A stretch of DNA of 64,000 nt. Origin: Campylobacter concisus. GTDB taxonomy: Bacteria > Campylobacterota > Campylobacteria > Campylobacterales > Campylobacteraceae. The notes under the pieces are model-generated. The model was not told where the DNA came from. It worked only from the letters and a program-made list of their open reading frames with translations, and did no database searches. Shown one piece after another: positions 7,276-16,541 of this stretch. Position 1 is the stretch's first letter. Each line of letters opens with the position of its first letter. The translations under genes were made by a program, and so were the position numbers. Location: assembly GCF_002165775.1 (NCBI RefSeq), contig NZ_NDYP01000003.1, positions 1 through 64,000 on the forward strand, read 5' to 3'.

Positions 7276-8514
7276 ATGAAACTAACGAAAATTAGTTTAG
7301 CCGCTTTGGTTGCTTTAGGTGCATTTTCAAGCGTAGCAAGTGCTACTCCACTTGAAGAAGCTATAAAAAATGTAGATCTTTCAGGATTTGCAAGATATAG
7401 ATATACTCATACTCATGAGTATGACAAAAGACAAGAAAATGTCATAAAAGCCAATGATGCAAAACATAACTTTAAAATGATTACAAATTTTAAAGCTGCC
7501 ATCGATGATAACTTCTTTGGTGTTATCGGCCTAAGATATAATGCAAACGATGGTTCAGGTGATAATGTAGACGCAGGAACAGACAAGACAGATACAAAGA
7601 CACCTTTTAATGTTCACCAATTCTATCTTGGTTATAAAGCTGGAAATACTACTATAACAGCTGGCAAACAAGAGATTGGCTCATACTTTACAGATGATGC
7701 TATCGGTACTGGTGTAAGAGTAGTAAATGAAGATATTGAAGGTCTTACCCTAACAGCTTTAGCTTTTGATGCACTAGAGGGTGGAGATGAAAGCGATGGC
7801 GATCTATATAAAACAAACGTAACCAATAACCTAGATGGTTACGATGTTGGAAATCTATATGCAGCTGGTATCGCTGGTTCATATGATCCTATCAATTTCC
7901 AACTATGGTATGCTAGTCTAACAAATCTAGCTGACCTACTTGCAGCTGATGTTTCAGCAAATTTTGCTATTAATGATGATATTAGCTTAGGCGGTAGAAT
8001 CAACTATGTAAATAGTACAGCTGATAAAGAAGCAAAAAATTATTTATCTTCATTAAATGGTTATAAATACAATGATGGTAACTTCTATGCTGGTGAACTT
8101 TCAGCTTCACTATTTGGTCTTGATTTATCTGCTGGCTATATAGGTTGGAAAGTTCAAGATAAGGGCGCAACATCATTTAGTTTTGAAGATCAAGGTTCTT
8201 TGATAGATGCTGGTGAAGATGTATTTGATTGGACGCTTACAGAAGGTAAAGGTAACTTCTTCTATGCAACAAGTGCATATGCATTTGATAAATTTACAGT
8301 TGGCTTGGATTATGTAAAAGGCAATATAAAAACTGCAGGAGCAAATAATCAAGATGTAAAAGAGAAAATAGAAGAATTTGTTCCAAGATTTGCTTATCAA
8401 TACAGCAAAAAGTTGAAATTTAGCTCATTCTACTCTTTCCAAACACATAAATTTGCTAATGATGTTAAAGCAAAAGAAGATAAATTTAGATTTGAGGCTA
8501 AATACTCATTCTAA
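7276..8514 (+). CDS. Major outer membrane porin (Campylobacter MOMP family)
   Basis: A 412-residue outer-membrane beta-barrel. It has a signal peptide (MKLTKISLAALVALGAFSSV, cleavage after ASA), a mature start TPLEEAIKNVDLSGFARYRY typical of Campylobacter MOMP, many alternating Gly/aromatic strands (FYLGYKAGNTTITAGKQEIG, NFQLWYASL) and a C-terminal strand ending FEAKYSF with the terminal Phe needed for Bam-dependent assembly. It forms a trimeric diffusion channel and is likely a major surface antigen. The ATG at 7276 follows AAAAGGAGAAAAA; an upstream in-frame ATG at 7222 precedes the promoter -10 and is rejected. It has its own promoter and terminator, and the ribosome site may pair with the upstream small RNA candidate. 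Confidence 0.95.
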   Translation: MKLTKISLAALVALGAFSSVASATPLEEAIKNVDLSGFARYRYTHTHEYDKRQENVIKANDAKHNFKMITNFKAAIDDNFFGVIGLRYNANDGSGDNVDAGTDKTDTKTPFNVHQFYLGYKAGNTTITAGKQEIGSYFTDDAIGTGVRVVNEDIEGLTLTALAFDALEGGDESDGDLYKTNVTNNLDGYDVGNLYAAGIAGSYDPINFQLWYASLTNLADLLAADVSANFAINDDISLGGRINYVNSTADKEAKNYLSSLNGYKYNDGNFYAGELSASLFGLDLSAGYIGWKVQDKGATSFSFEDQGSLIDAGEDVFDWTLTEGKGNFFYATSAYAFDKFTVGLDYVKGNIKTAGANNQDVKEKIEEFVPRFAYQYSKKLKFSSFYSFQTHKFANDVKAKEDKFRFEAKYSF

Positions 8515-8542
8515 TCGTAGCTCATTAATCAACTTATGATAT

Positions 8543-8574
8543 AATCCCGGGTCGGAGTAATCTGATCCGGGATT
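8543..8574 (+). terminator. Terminator after the porin gene
   Basis: AATCCCGG and CCGGGATT form a perfect eight-base stem, extended inwards by GTCGGA/TCTGAT with G-T pairs around GTAA, followed by TTT. It is one of the strongest hairpins in the window. Confidence 0.88.
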
Positions 8575-8606
8575 TTTAAATTTAGAGCAAAATTTCAAGG
8601 AAAATT

Positions 8607-9164
8607 ATGAAAAGTATTAAAATTTCTTTTTTGGCGTGTTTTTTGGTGGCAAATGCCTTTGCAGCTTCACAAGTCTACTATATAGAAGCTCGTGGTGAGT
8701 TTGGTAAAGAACTTGCAGAAATGGCAAAAAAGCAGGCTAATGATAGAAATGAAAAAGTAAATGTCTATGTCGATGAAGATCCAAGACGCTATAAAGATAA
8801 TAGAATTTTAAAATTGGGCGTTGATAGAAAGGGCAGATATAGTGTTTCTTTGGGTAAGGAGCTTTATGAAAAGCAATGTGCTAGCTGTCATGGCGAGAAT
8901 GCTGATAAAAGACCATTTGGTTCAACGCCTCTAAAAAATATGGATGCTAAGGATATTGAAGATAGCATCATCTCTTATAGAAGTGACTCAAGTTTTGGTG
9001 GAAGCGGTAAAAATGTAATGCAAAATCAAGCTAAAATTCTTTCAAATAATGACCTTGGTGCGATTCTTGCCTATCTAAAGGGCAAAGATGCATTTGCTGA
9101 ACAAGACGTAAATGAAAACAAACCAGTCTCTACTCAAACAAAGCAAGGCAGTTATTTAAGATAA
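8607..9164 (+). CDS. Periplasmic monohaem c-type cytochrome
   Basis: A 185-residue protein with a cleavable signal (MKSIKISFLACFLVANAFAA) and one haem-binding motif CASCH in YEKQCASCHGENADKRPFG. The C-terminal domain has class I cytochrome c features, including a methionine (KNVMQNQAKILSNNDL) as a plausible distal ligand and the closing helix LGAILAYLKG. The N-terminal 80 residues (YYIEARGEFGKELAEMAKK) precede the haem domain and are of unknown role. It lies just before the cytochrome c biogenesis gene, which would attach its haem. The electron partner is not evident from the sequence. Confidence 0.9.
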   Translation: MKSIKISFLACFLVANAFAASQVYYIEARGEFGKELAEMAKKQANDRNEKVNVYVDEDPRRYKDNRILKLGVDRKGRYSVSLGKELYEKQCASCHGENADKRPFGSTPLKNMDAKDIEDSIISYRSDSSFGGSGKNVMQNQAKILSNNDLGAILAYLKGKDAFAEQDVNENKPVSTQTKQGSYLR

Positions 9165-9209
9165 GTTTTACTTTGATAGCTTTGTCATAATATAAATAAA
9201 AGGAAGCAG

Positions 9210-12200
9210 ATGTTAAATCCAAGATCATTATTTTTAAGTATGGGTCCAGCTATCATTTTGATGATAATCTTTGCCATAGCTAGCGGAGCCGCTACGATAA
9301 TAGAAAGTAAAACCAGCACAGAAGCTGCATGGTACTATGTTTATGGTGCCAGCTGGTTTGCTCTCATTCAACTACTTCTTGGCATAAATTTGGCCTATAA
9401 TATCTTTAGATATAACTTAATAGATCCTAAAAAGCTCCCTTCGCTTATCTTTCACCTTGGTTTTATCGTTATCTTAATCGGTGCTGGCATAACAAGATAC
9501 CTTGGCTTTGAGGCTGATATGCATATAAGAGAAAAAACTCAGTCAAATATCGTTACGACAAAAATATCCTATTTAAATTTAACTGCATTAAACGATAATG
9601 GAGAAGAGATAAACGCTGCTTTGCCACTAGGAATTTCTGATGCAAAAAAAGGTTTTGATCTAAAGCTAAAAATAGCAGATAATGAAGCTAATTTAAAATT
9701 TAAAGAATTTGTGCCAAATGCAAGTTATAAGTTTGTGGATGATAAAAACGGGCAACCAGTAGTGGAATTTGTGGTTTCAAACGAGAGTGAAAGTGAAGAA
9801 ATCTTCTTGTTAGAAGAAGAGGAAGCAAGAGTTGCAGATATTAGTTTTATCTTTAATGCTAAACCAGATGAGAGTAAAAAATATGTGCTTTTTAAATTAG
9901 TGGACGGAAATTTCACAGTTACTTCAAATACTGATCTTTCAAAATTTACAATGAGTGATAGCTCAAAAACTGAGTTAAAAGCTGGTAGTGTAAATGATTT
10001 TGGCATGGGCAGTCTTTATACTATTTCAAATATAAATTTTGCTCCAAGATTAGTTTCGACTCATGCTTTAAGAAAGCTAGTTAGCACAAAAGATAGCGAA
10101 TTTAACGCCTTGATAGCTGAATTAAATTATAAAGGCGAGAGTAAAGAGATGCATATTTTTTATAACCTAACAGAGCCTTCACGCTTAGCTGTGGCTGGAC
10201 AAAAATTTAACGCTTCATGGGGTGCGCAGCAAGTTAAACTTCCGTTTAGCTTATACTTAAAAGACTTTGAGCTTAAAAGATATCCTGGCTCAAATTCTCC
10301 TATGAGCTATTCAAGTGAAGTTATCGTAAAAGATGATACAAACATGTCAGGGCTTGACTATAAAATTTATATGAATCACGTGCTTGACTATGATGGTTAT
10401 AGATTTTTCCAAAGTTCATACGATACAGATGAAAAAGGAACCATTCTCTCTGTAAATAAAGATCCAGGCAAGATACCAACTTATATCGGCTACTTTTTGC
10501 TTGGGCTTGGCTTTGTGTTAAATGTTGTAAATCCTGGTAGCCGCTTTAGAAAGCTAGCTAAGTTAATAGACAATGAATCAACAAAAGGTGGTAAAAAGGT
10601 TGTTGCTATCATTGCCATTATGCTTTTAAGTTTAAGTTTTAGCTCATTAAAGGCTGAAGACTTTTTGCCTAATATCAGCAAAGAGCACACACAAAAGCTT
10701 TCTAGACTTATTGTGCAAAGCTCAGATGGTAGAATGAAGCCATTTGACACTCTTAGTAAAGAAATTTTAAATAAAATACATAGAAGCGAGAACATAAATA
10801 GCCTAAACTCTAATCAAGCTATGCTTTCAATAATGGTAACGCCTGATTTTTGGCGAAATGAAAAAATTATCTCACTTGGACAAAGCAAGGAGCTAAAAAA
10901 AGAGCTTGGCATAGATGAAAATGCAAAGTATGCAAGTTTTAATGATTTTTTTAGAGCTACAAAAGATGGCGGAAGTGAATATAAACTCACAAAATTTGCT
11001 GAAATTGCTAATCGTAAGCATCCTGGATCACGCAATACATTTGATAAAGATGTGATAAAGATCGACGAGAGATTGAATGTTTTTTATATGATATTTATTG
11101 GTGAAATTTTTAAAATTTTTCCAAAGCAAGATGACCCATCAAACTCTTGGTATTCACCTGCTAGTGCAATGATGTATTTTCCGCCTAAGGAGGCCGATCT
11201 AGTCATTAATATGATGAGAGAGTATTTTGCAGCAGTTGATGCAGCAACAAAAGATAATGATTGGAGTAAGGCTGATGCCACACTTGATAAAATTTCAGCC
11301 TATCAGCAAAAGTACGGCTCTGCTGTAATGCCAAGTGAAGAAAAGATAAATATAGAAATTTTGTTTAATAAAATTCAAATTTTTGAACGATTGACGCCGG
11401 TTTATCTTTTGGCTGGCCTTGCACTTTTATTTTTTGTTTTTATCAAAATGCTAGCTCCAAAGGTCCAGATAAATGGTATTGTAAAGATTGTGTATATTAT
11501 AAATTTACTAGCTTTTTTTGCTCACACTGTCGGACTTGGACTTCGTTGGTACATTGCTGAGCATGCGCCTTGGAGTAACGCTTATGAATCGATGGTCTAT
11601 ATCGCTTGGGCTTTAGGATTTTCTGGTATCGTCTTTGCAAAACGTAGCCCTATCGCCCTTGCTCTTACGTCTATATTGGCTGGCGTTACATTGTTTGTTG
11701 CGCACCTTAGCTGGATGGATCCGCAGATCACTACACTTGTGCCTGTACTTCAAAGCTACTGGCTAACAATACATGTCTCTGTCATTACTGCAAGTTATGG
11801 ATTTTTAGGGCTTTGCGCGTTACTTGGTGGCTTTACACTATTGCTTATCATTTTGCAAAATAAGAAAAAGCCAAATCCAGAAATTTCTCGTAATATTCTT
11901 GAAGCTACTCGTATAAATGAGATGGCTATGATACTAGGACTTAGCTTGCTTACTCTTGGAAATTTCCTAGGCGGTGTCTGGGCGAACGAGAGTTGGGGTA
12001 GATATTGGGGCTGGGACAGCAAGGAGACTTGGGCATTAGTTTCGATACTTGTTTATGCCGCAGTTCTTCATATAAGATTTATTCCAAAGCTAAATAACCA
12101 GTATGCATTTGCAGTGGCTTCATTCTTTGCTTATTGGTCGATTATTATGACTTATTTTGGCGTAAATTTTTATTTAGCTGGTATGCACTCGTATGCAGCT

Positions 12201-12305
12201 GGCGATCCATTGCCAGTGCCTGATTTTGTCTGGATTAGTATCGTGATAATGGTGCTTATGAGTATTTTGGCATTTACAAAGCGATCACTTTGCTCAAGGC
12301 TTTAG
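9210..12305 (+). CDS. ccsBA: Cytochrome c biogenesis protein CcsBA (system II haem lyase, fused)
   Basis: A 1031-residue fusion of ResB/CcsB (N-terminal) and ResC/CcsA (C-terminal), which exports haem and attaches it to CXXCH apocytochromes in the periplasm. The N-terminal part has several membrane spans and a large periplasmic domain. The C-terminal part has about eight spans and the WWD-type haem-handling signature GRYWGWDSKETWALVSILVY, with histidines in LLAFFAHTVGLGLRWY and LTIHVSVITASYGFLG. This fused form is characteristic of Helicobacter, Wolinella and Campylobacter. Its length is normal for the family. The next gene starts at the base after the stop, so they are co-transcribed. Confidence 0.96.
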   Translation: MLNPRSLFLSMGPAIILMIIFAIASGAATIIESKTSTEAAWYYVYGASWFALIQLLLGINLAYNIFRYNLIDPKKLPSLIFHLGFIVILIGAGITRYLGFEADMHIREKTQSNIVTTKISYLNLTALNDNGEEINAALPLGISDAKKGFDLKLKIADNEANLKFKEFVPNASYKFVDDKNGQPVVEFVVSNESESEEIFLLEEEEARVADISFIFNAKPDESKKYVLFKLVDGNFTVTSNTDLSKFTMSDSSKTELKAGSVNDFGMGSLYTISNINFAPRLVSTHALRKLVSTKDSEFNALIAELNYKGESKEMHIFYNLTEPSRLAVAGQKFNASWGAQQVKLPFSLYLKDFELKRYPGSNSPMSYSSEVIVKDDTNMSGLDYKIYMNHVLDYDGYRFFQSSYDTDEKGTILSVNKDPGKIPTYIGYFLLGLGFVLNVVNPGSRFRKLAKLIDNESTKGGKKVVAIIAIMLLSLSFSSLKAEDFLPNISKEHTQKLSRLIVQSSDGRMKPFDTLSKEILNKIHRSENINSLNSNQAMLSIMVTPDFWRNEKIISLGQSKELKKELGIDENAKYASFNDFFRATKDGGSEYKLTKFAEIANRKHPGSRNTFDKDVIKIDERLNVFYMIFIGEIFKIFPKQDDPSNSWYSPASAMMYFPPKEADLVINMMREYFAAVDAATKDNDWSKADATLDKISAYQQKYGSAVMPSEEKINIEILFNKIQIFERLTPVYLLAGLALLFFVFIKMLAPKVQINGIVKIVYIINLLAFFAHTVGLGLRWYIAEHAPWSNAYESMVYIAWALGFSGIVFAKRSPIALALTSILAGVTLFVAHLSWMDPQITTLVPVLQSYWLTIHVSVITASYGFLGLCALLGGFTLLLIILQNKKKPNPEISRNILEATRINEMAMILGLSLLTLGNFLGGVWANESWGRYWGWDSKETWALVSILVYAAVLHIRFIPKLNNQYAFAVASFFAYWSIIMTYFGVNFYLAGMHSYAAGDPLPVPDFVWISIVIMVLMSILAFTKRSLCSRL

Positions 12306-12737
12306 ATGCTAATAAAAGGTCTAATAGTTTTCTTTATTGTATTGCTATTAATTGCAATTTGTGCGTTAATCTATTTACTTTTAAGAAATAGAGATTATAG
12401 CGCCGAAATAAAGGAGCTTGCATTAGAAAAAGAAGAGATAACAATCGAAAAACTTGAAAAGCTTGCTGGTGATAATAGTTTAAGTAAAAACGAGCTTTTC
12501 GAACTTATTCAAATCTTTGTAGGAAATTTTAGTATACCAGCTAAAAATAACCAAGTCATGCCAAAAGAGGCAAATAACTATATAAATTTTATAATTTTAA
12601 TCTGCTCTCATAAAAATTCTGATGCAAAGCTCATCAGTTTTTTAGACAAAGAAGCTAAAAAGAAAAATCCAAGCTATATTGTCGAGATAGAAGAGAGTGA
12701 GAAAATCGGCATAGAAAATCGCAAAAATCGTAGATAA
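12306..12737 (+). CDS. Unknown single-span membrane protein
   Basis: A 143-residue protein with one N-terminal membrane segment (GLIVFFIVLLLIAICALIYLL) followed by a charged cytoplasmic or periplasmic domain (EIKELALEKEEITIEKLEKL ... SKNELFELIQIFVGNF) and a basic tail. It begins directly at the base after the ccsBA stop, with CAAGG inside the ccsBA end serving as ribosome site. This tight coupling suggests a role linked to cytochrome c maturation or membrane assembly, which is only inference. I recognise no family. Confidence 0.75.
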   Translation: MLIKGLIVFFIVLLLIAICALIYLLLRNRDYSAEIKELALEKEEITIEKLEKLAGDNSLSKNELFELIQIFVGNFSIPAKNNQVMPKEANNYINFIILICSHKNSDAKLISFLDKEAKKKNPSYIVEIEESEKIGIENRKNRR

Positions 12738-12789
12738 ATTTATTTAAAAAAGTGTAGTTAAATATCTTAAAATTAAATTTGGTATAAAA

Positions 12790-13290
12790 ATGAGTTCTTA
12801 TGATTTTGATTCTATGTACGTGATATTTCTTATTTTATTTTTAATCGTATTGCCTATATTTTTGATAATTCCTGCAGGTAGATATAATATAAAGGTTTAT
12901 ACGAGTAAATTTGATCTAATTGGACTTCATCTAATTTTTCCAATCATTATATTGCCTACTTTGGTAGGTACTTTTATTTTAGTTTGTAGCTTTTTAAATA
13001 TTTCAGATTATACTGGTTTAAGCTTTGTGTTCTATGCTTTTTTGATTCTAATGATATCCTATATAATTTATGGCTTTTATGTTTGCATCAAATATAACTA
13101 CGGCTTTTTTCATTGTATCGTAGCGCTTTTTTTAAGATTTAATTATGTTACCCCGCTTATTTATCTGCTCTTTTTAGGCGGAAAAAACTACAAAGATGAC
13201 AAAGAGATAACTTCTAAAAATATTAAGGGCTTAAATCTTTTTGATCAGTTTAGATTTTCTATTTATAATTTAATTGCTATTAGAAACTAA
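12790..13290 (+). CDS. Unknown polytopic membrane protein
   Basis: A 166-residue protein with about four hydrophobic spans (MYVIFLILFLIVLPIFLIIP; LIGLHLIFPIIILPTLVGTF; FVFYAFLILMISYIIYGFYV; and a shorter fourth around YVTPLIYLLFLGG) and a polar C-terminus. The ribosome site is weak (TTTGGTATAAAA). It follows the ccsBA pair and runs convergently into ftsI. No family recognised and no catalytic residues evident. Confidence 0.65.
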   Translation: MSSYDFDSMYVIFLILFLIVLPIFLIIPAGRYNIKVYTSKFDLIGLHLIFPIIILPTLVGTFILVCSFLNISDYTGLSFVFYAFLILMISYIIYGFYVCIKYNYGFFHCIVALFLRFNYVTPLIYLLFLGGKNYKDDKEITSKNIKGLNLFDQFRFSIYNLIAIRN

Positions 13291-13402
13291 AAGTATTTTA
13301 AGAGCATTAAAGGTTTTGCAATTAGAGAAAATGCCAAAAAGCAAGAGAAATTTTTATATTTAGCTTTTGCTTAGTTTTTATATCTTTCTTATCTTTAAAA
13401 TT

Positions 13403-15235
13403 TTAGTCCAAAGCAGGCTTTTGTTTTGTCTTATCGTTTTTAAGCTTATCTTTTTTGGCTTCAAACTCAGCTATTATATTTGCATCAGGAAATAAATATC
13501 CATCCTCAACCATCAGATCAACTGCCTTTTTAAACATAGGCAAGGCACTTTGAGCGCCGAAGTAGTAGTAAGGTCTTTTAGGATCCCTTGCTAAAACGCC
13601 TATTGTGTAGCTATTACCTCTTGTGTCGTTCACAAAGCCAAAAAATGAGCCATTGTAGGTGTTGCTGTATCCACCACTACCTGAAGCAATGTGTGCAGTT
13701 CCAGTCTTGCCACCTATCTCAAGTCCTGGCGTAAAGGCTTTTAGTCCAGTACCTTTCTCAACCGTTTTTATTAAAATTCTCTTCATTATCTTTGCGGTCT
13801 CTTGTGATATAACTTGAGCTGGCTCGGACTTTGGCAAATCGTATCTTTTTCCATTTCTCTCTAAGTAGGCAACCATGTGAGGAGTAACTTCAATGCCTTT
13901 ATTATTAAATGTATTATAGGCTTTTAAAAGCTGCATAAATGTAGCTTGCAAGCCGTATCCGTAGCTCACAGTCGCCTTATATGTTGATGAGTTTAGCTTT
14001 GTAACTGTTGGCATCATACCTACTTGCTCGTAAGGTAGATCTATGCCTGTTTTTCTTGAAAAACCAAAATTTAAAAGTCCTTGATAAATTTGTGGCCCAT
14101 TTAAACGCTCAACAAGCTGGATCATACCGATGTTTGAGCTATGTACGATTATATCCTCAGCACTCATAAAAGGCTCCGGATGGGTATCTTTAATTATCCT
14201 TTTGCCAAGTTGGTATCGGCCATTATAGGTATTTACAAGCTCGAATGGATTTACTTTCTTCTCTTGAAGTAAGATAGAAAATATAAATGGTTTAAAAACT
14301 GAGCCAACTTCATAAGCATATTCGCTAACGGTCGAATTTAGAGCGCTATAATCTTGCTTTCTTATGTTTGAAGGATCATATCTTGAGCTAGAGGCTAGAG
14401 CTAAAATTTCTCCATTTTTGCTATTCATTATACAGATGACTAGCTCTTTTGCATCTAGAAATTCACGCTTTTCATCTAAAATTTGCTCTAGTTTGGTTTG
14501 AAATTTTAATGGTATAGAAAGCACCGCATTGTAGCCATCTACTCTTGTTGCCAAATTTGAGTCACTTGTTAAAATAATATTATTTCCAATATCGCGAGGC
14601 CCTAAAATTTTTGCATTTTGTATAGGGGCTAAATAATCTTCATAATATCTCTCAAGACCTTTTACGCCTTTGCTTTTTGTAAGCGCGTCACTTTCAGTTT
14701 TGCTCACGTAGCCAATAGCTGGTGTGAGGGCATCTTTTGACATAAATTTACGATTTTGACCGCTCTCCATTACTCTCATGCCCTGAAATGAAGCAAGGCC
14801 TGTTTTTGGGTCAAGGTATGAAACCAAAATGCTCTTGCGATTTAGCTTTCTTGAGAGCTCTTGAAGGTAGGTAGCACCCTTTGCATCAATACTATATGAG
14901 AGTGTAACGATGCCTTTTGTGTCATTTATAATCTTTCTTACTTTGTTTGGATCATCGCCGCTGTAAAGCGAATATAGCTTGATAAACATCTCTTTTTTAT
15001 TAGGATCAATATTTCTAGTATCAAGCATTACTTTGTAGAGCTTTTGGCTTGAAGAGATACTAAAGCCATCTTTTGTGATTATATTGCCACGAATTGCTGT
15101 GTTTATATCGCTTGTTTGAAGTCTAGGAAGCTTTCGCTCGATACTTGCTCTATAAAATATGACAAGCACAAATATTGAAATTCCAAAAGTAATTAATAAA
15201 AAAAGTATGGTTATTTTTGATTTTCTGGAATTCAT
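13403..15235 (-). CDS. ftsI: Septal peptidoglycan transpeptidase FtsI/PBP3-type penicillin-binding protein
   Basis: About 610 residues with an N-terminal membrane anchor (KITILFLLITFGISIFVLVIF), a pedestal domain and a class B transpeptidase domain. Active-site motifs are SVFK (catalytic Ser about 312), SSN in IVHSSNIGMIQLVERL and KTGT (about 510) in GGKTGTAHI. It cross-links septal peptidoglycan and is the target of beta-lactams. I prefer the ATG at 15235, seven bases beyond the fliE stop; the frame also offers a GTG at 15277 that would overlap fliE by 35 bases. It sits at the end of the flgB-flgC-fliE unit, an arrangement also known from C. jejuni, so division and flagellar transcription may be linked. 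Confidence 0.93.
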   Translation of the reverse strand: MNSRKSKITILFLLITFGISIFVLVIFYRASIERKLPRLQTSDINTAIRGNIITKDGFSISSSQKLYKVMLDTRNIDPNKKEMFIKLYSLYSGDDPNKVRKIINDTKGIVTLSYSIDAKGATYLQELSRKLNRKSILVSYLDPKTGLASFQGMRVMESGQNRKFMSKDALTPAIGYVSKTESDALTKSKGVKGLERYYEDYLAPIQNAKILGPRDIGNNIILTSDSNLATRVDGYNAVLSIPLKFQTKLEQILDEKREFLDAKELVICIMNSKNGEILALASSSRYDPSNIRKQDYSALNSTVSEYAYEVGSVFKPFIFSILLQEKKVNPFELVNTYNGRYQLGKRIIKDTHPEPFMSAEDIIVHSSNIGMIQLVERLNGPQIYQGLLNFGFSRKTGIDLPYEQVGMMPTVTKLNSSTYKATVSYGYGLQATFMQLLKAYNTFNNKGIEVTPHMVAYLERNGKRYDLPKSEPAQVISQETAKIMKRILIKTVEKGTGLKAFTPGLEIGGKTGTAHIASGSGGYSNTYNGSFFGFVNDTRGNSYTIGVLARDPKRPYYYFGAQSALPMFKKAVDLMVEDGYLFPDANIIAEFEAKKDKLKNDKTKQKPALD

Positions 15236-15242
15236 TAATGAC

Positions 15243-15536
15243 TTAAATTTGTGTTCTAGAAATTTCTTTATAAGCACTTAGCGCTTTGTTGCGAATTTCT
15301 AGCATAAGCTTCATGCTAGTCTCTGCTTTACCTATCGCAATAGCAGCTTGGTGAAGATCTTTTACCTCGCCAGTCGCAAGATCAGCTATGGCTTTATCAG
15401 CGTTTATTTGAACCTTGTTTAGCTCTTTTAAAGAGTCGTTTAAAGCATTTTCGAAGCCACCTTGTTCGCCTGCTTTTACTATTTTATTTGAATTTTCATT
15501 TTTATTTATTTTGTCTAAATTTATACTATTTATCAT
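15243..15536 (-). CDS. fliE: Flagellar hook-basal body protein FliE
   Basis: A 97-residue protein that joins the MS-ring to the proximal rod. The C-terminal signature AIAIGKAETSMKLMLEIRNK followed by LSAYKEISRTQI is clear, preceded by DLATGEVKDLHQ. The start overlaps the flgC stop by one base, so translation is coupled. It is third in the flgB-flgC-fliE operon under the sigma54 promoter at 16511-16529. Confidence 0.96.
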   Translation of the reverse strand: MINSINLDKINKNENSNKIVKAGEQGGFENALNDSLKELNKVQINADKAIADLATGEVKDLHQAAIAIGKAETSMKLMLEIRNKALSAYKEISRTQI

Positions 15537-16036
15537 TATGCTTGTCCTGAAATAAGTGATATCGCACTTTGTGCTATTGTTTTTGCGTTTTGAAAGGCTG
15601 CCACGTTTGCTTGATATGCTCTTGTTGCTTCAAGTAAGTCAGACATCTCAATGACCGGATTTATATTTGGAAATGCGACGTAGCCATTTGCATTTGCGTC
15701 TGGATGACTTGGGTCATATTTTAGCTGAAAGTCCTTATCGTTGCGCACCACTTTATCTACGATCACACTAGTTAGGGCAGGGTGAGCGTTTCTTGGTGAG
15801 CTTGGGTCGTCGAGCGGATTTTCATACTCGAGTAGACTTTGTGAGCTTTTAAGTTGATCGTTTAAAATTTTATCAAAGTTCATCTCTTTAAAGATGACCT
15901 CTTGCCTTCTGTAAGGGCCACCTTCGGCCGTTCTTGTGGTTTGAGCGTTTGCTATGTTTGAGCTGATGACATTCATCCTAAAGCGTTGCGCGCTTAGTCC
16001 GTATCCGCTAATATCAAAATCATTTAAGTATGACAT
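15536..16036 (-). CDS. flgC: Flagellar proximal rod protein FlgC
   Basis: A 166-residue rod protein of the flagellar basal body, exported by the flagellar type III apparatus. The N-terminus carries the rod/hook signature ISGYGLSAQRFRMNVISSNI followed by ANAQTT, and the C-terminus the matching helix LEATRAYQANVAAFQNAKTI. Two ATGs are adjacent; the second (16036) has better spacing from AGGAG. It sits between flgB and fliE. Confidence 0.96.
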   Translation of the reverse strand: MSYLNDFDISGYGLSAQRFRMNVISSNIANAQTTRTAEGGPYRRQEVIFKEMNFDKILNDQLKSSQSLLEYENPLDDPSSPRNAHPALTSVIVDKVVRNDKDFQLKYDPSHPDANANGYVAFPNINPVIEMSDLLEATRAYQANVAAFQNAKTIAQSAISLISGQA

Positions 16037-16044
16037 CATCTCTC

Positions 16045-16479
16045 CTAGTTTTTAGCACTTGCGTCTATTACGCTTTTAAAGATATTGCTTTGAGCCTTGT
16101 AGGCGTTATCAAGAGCGTTTATCATAACTGTATTTTTGCCCATTTCTGTTGTCTCAACATCAAGATCAACCGTGTTTGCGTCATTTCTAGCCATGTGACC
16201 ATCACGCAAGAAAATTTGAGCTGTGTCACTTTTTGGAAAATCAACCACAGCCATATGCGCTTCGTTTGTCTTAGCAAGCTGTAGCTTTTTTTGGCTTGAA
16301 GTGTTATAAATTTCATTTGCTTTTTCTTTTAAGACATCTTCAAATCTTATATCTCTAGCTTTATAAAATGGTGTATCAACGTTTGCAAGATTGCCAGAGA
16401 TTAGTTTTTGGCGTAGTTCTCTGCCTGCAAGAGCCGATTCAACAAGTGGGCTAGATTTTGATTTATCTAAAACAAACAT
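16045..16479 (-). CDS. flgB: Flagellar proximal rod protein FlgB
   Basis: A 144-residue rod protein. It shows ALAGRELRQKLISGNLANVD near the N-terminus and the C-terminal EMGKNTVMINALDNAYKAQS helix of rod proteins. The ATG follows AAGGATTTTAA, and a sigma54 promoter lies 32 bases upstream. It is the first gene of flgB-flgC-fliE, middle-class flagellar genes controlled by FlgS/FlgR and RpoN in C. jejuni. Confidence 0.96.
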   Translation of the reverse strand: MFVLDKSKSSPLVESALAGRELRQKLISGNLANVDTPFYKARDIRFEDVLKEKANEIYNTSSQKKLQLAKTNEAHMAVVDFPKSDTAQIFLRDGHMARNDANTVDLDVETTEMGKNTVMINALDNAYKAQSNIFKSVIDASAKN

Positions 16480-16510
16480 TTAAAATCCTTATGAAATTTC
16501 ACACTTTTAT

Positions 16511-16529
16511 AAGCAAACTATGTTCCAAA
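16511..16529 (-). promoter_or_regulatory. Sigma54 (RpoN) promoter of the flgB operon
   Basis: On the minus strand the sequence reads TTTGGAACATAGTTTGCTT. It matches the Campylobacter RpoN consensus TTGGAAC-N5-TTGCTT exactly, with TTGGAAC at 16528-16522, five bases, and TTGCTT at 16516-16511. The spacing places transcription start just before the flgB ribosome site. Confidence 0.9.
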
Positions 16530-16541
16530 TATAGAGCAAAT

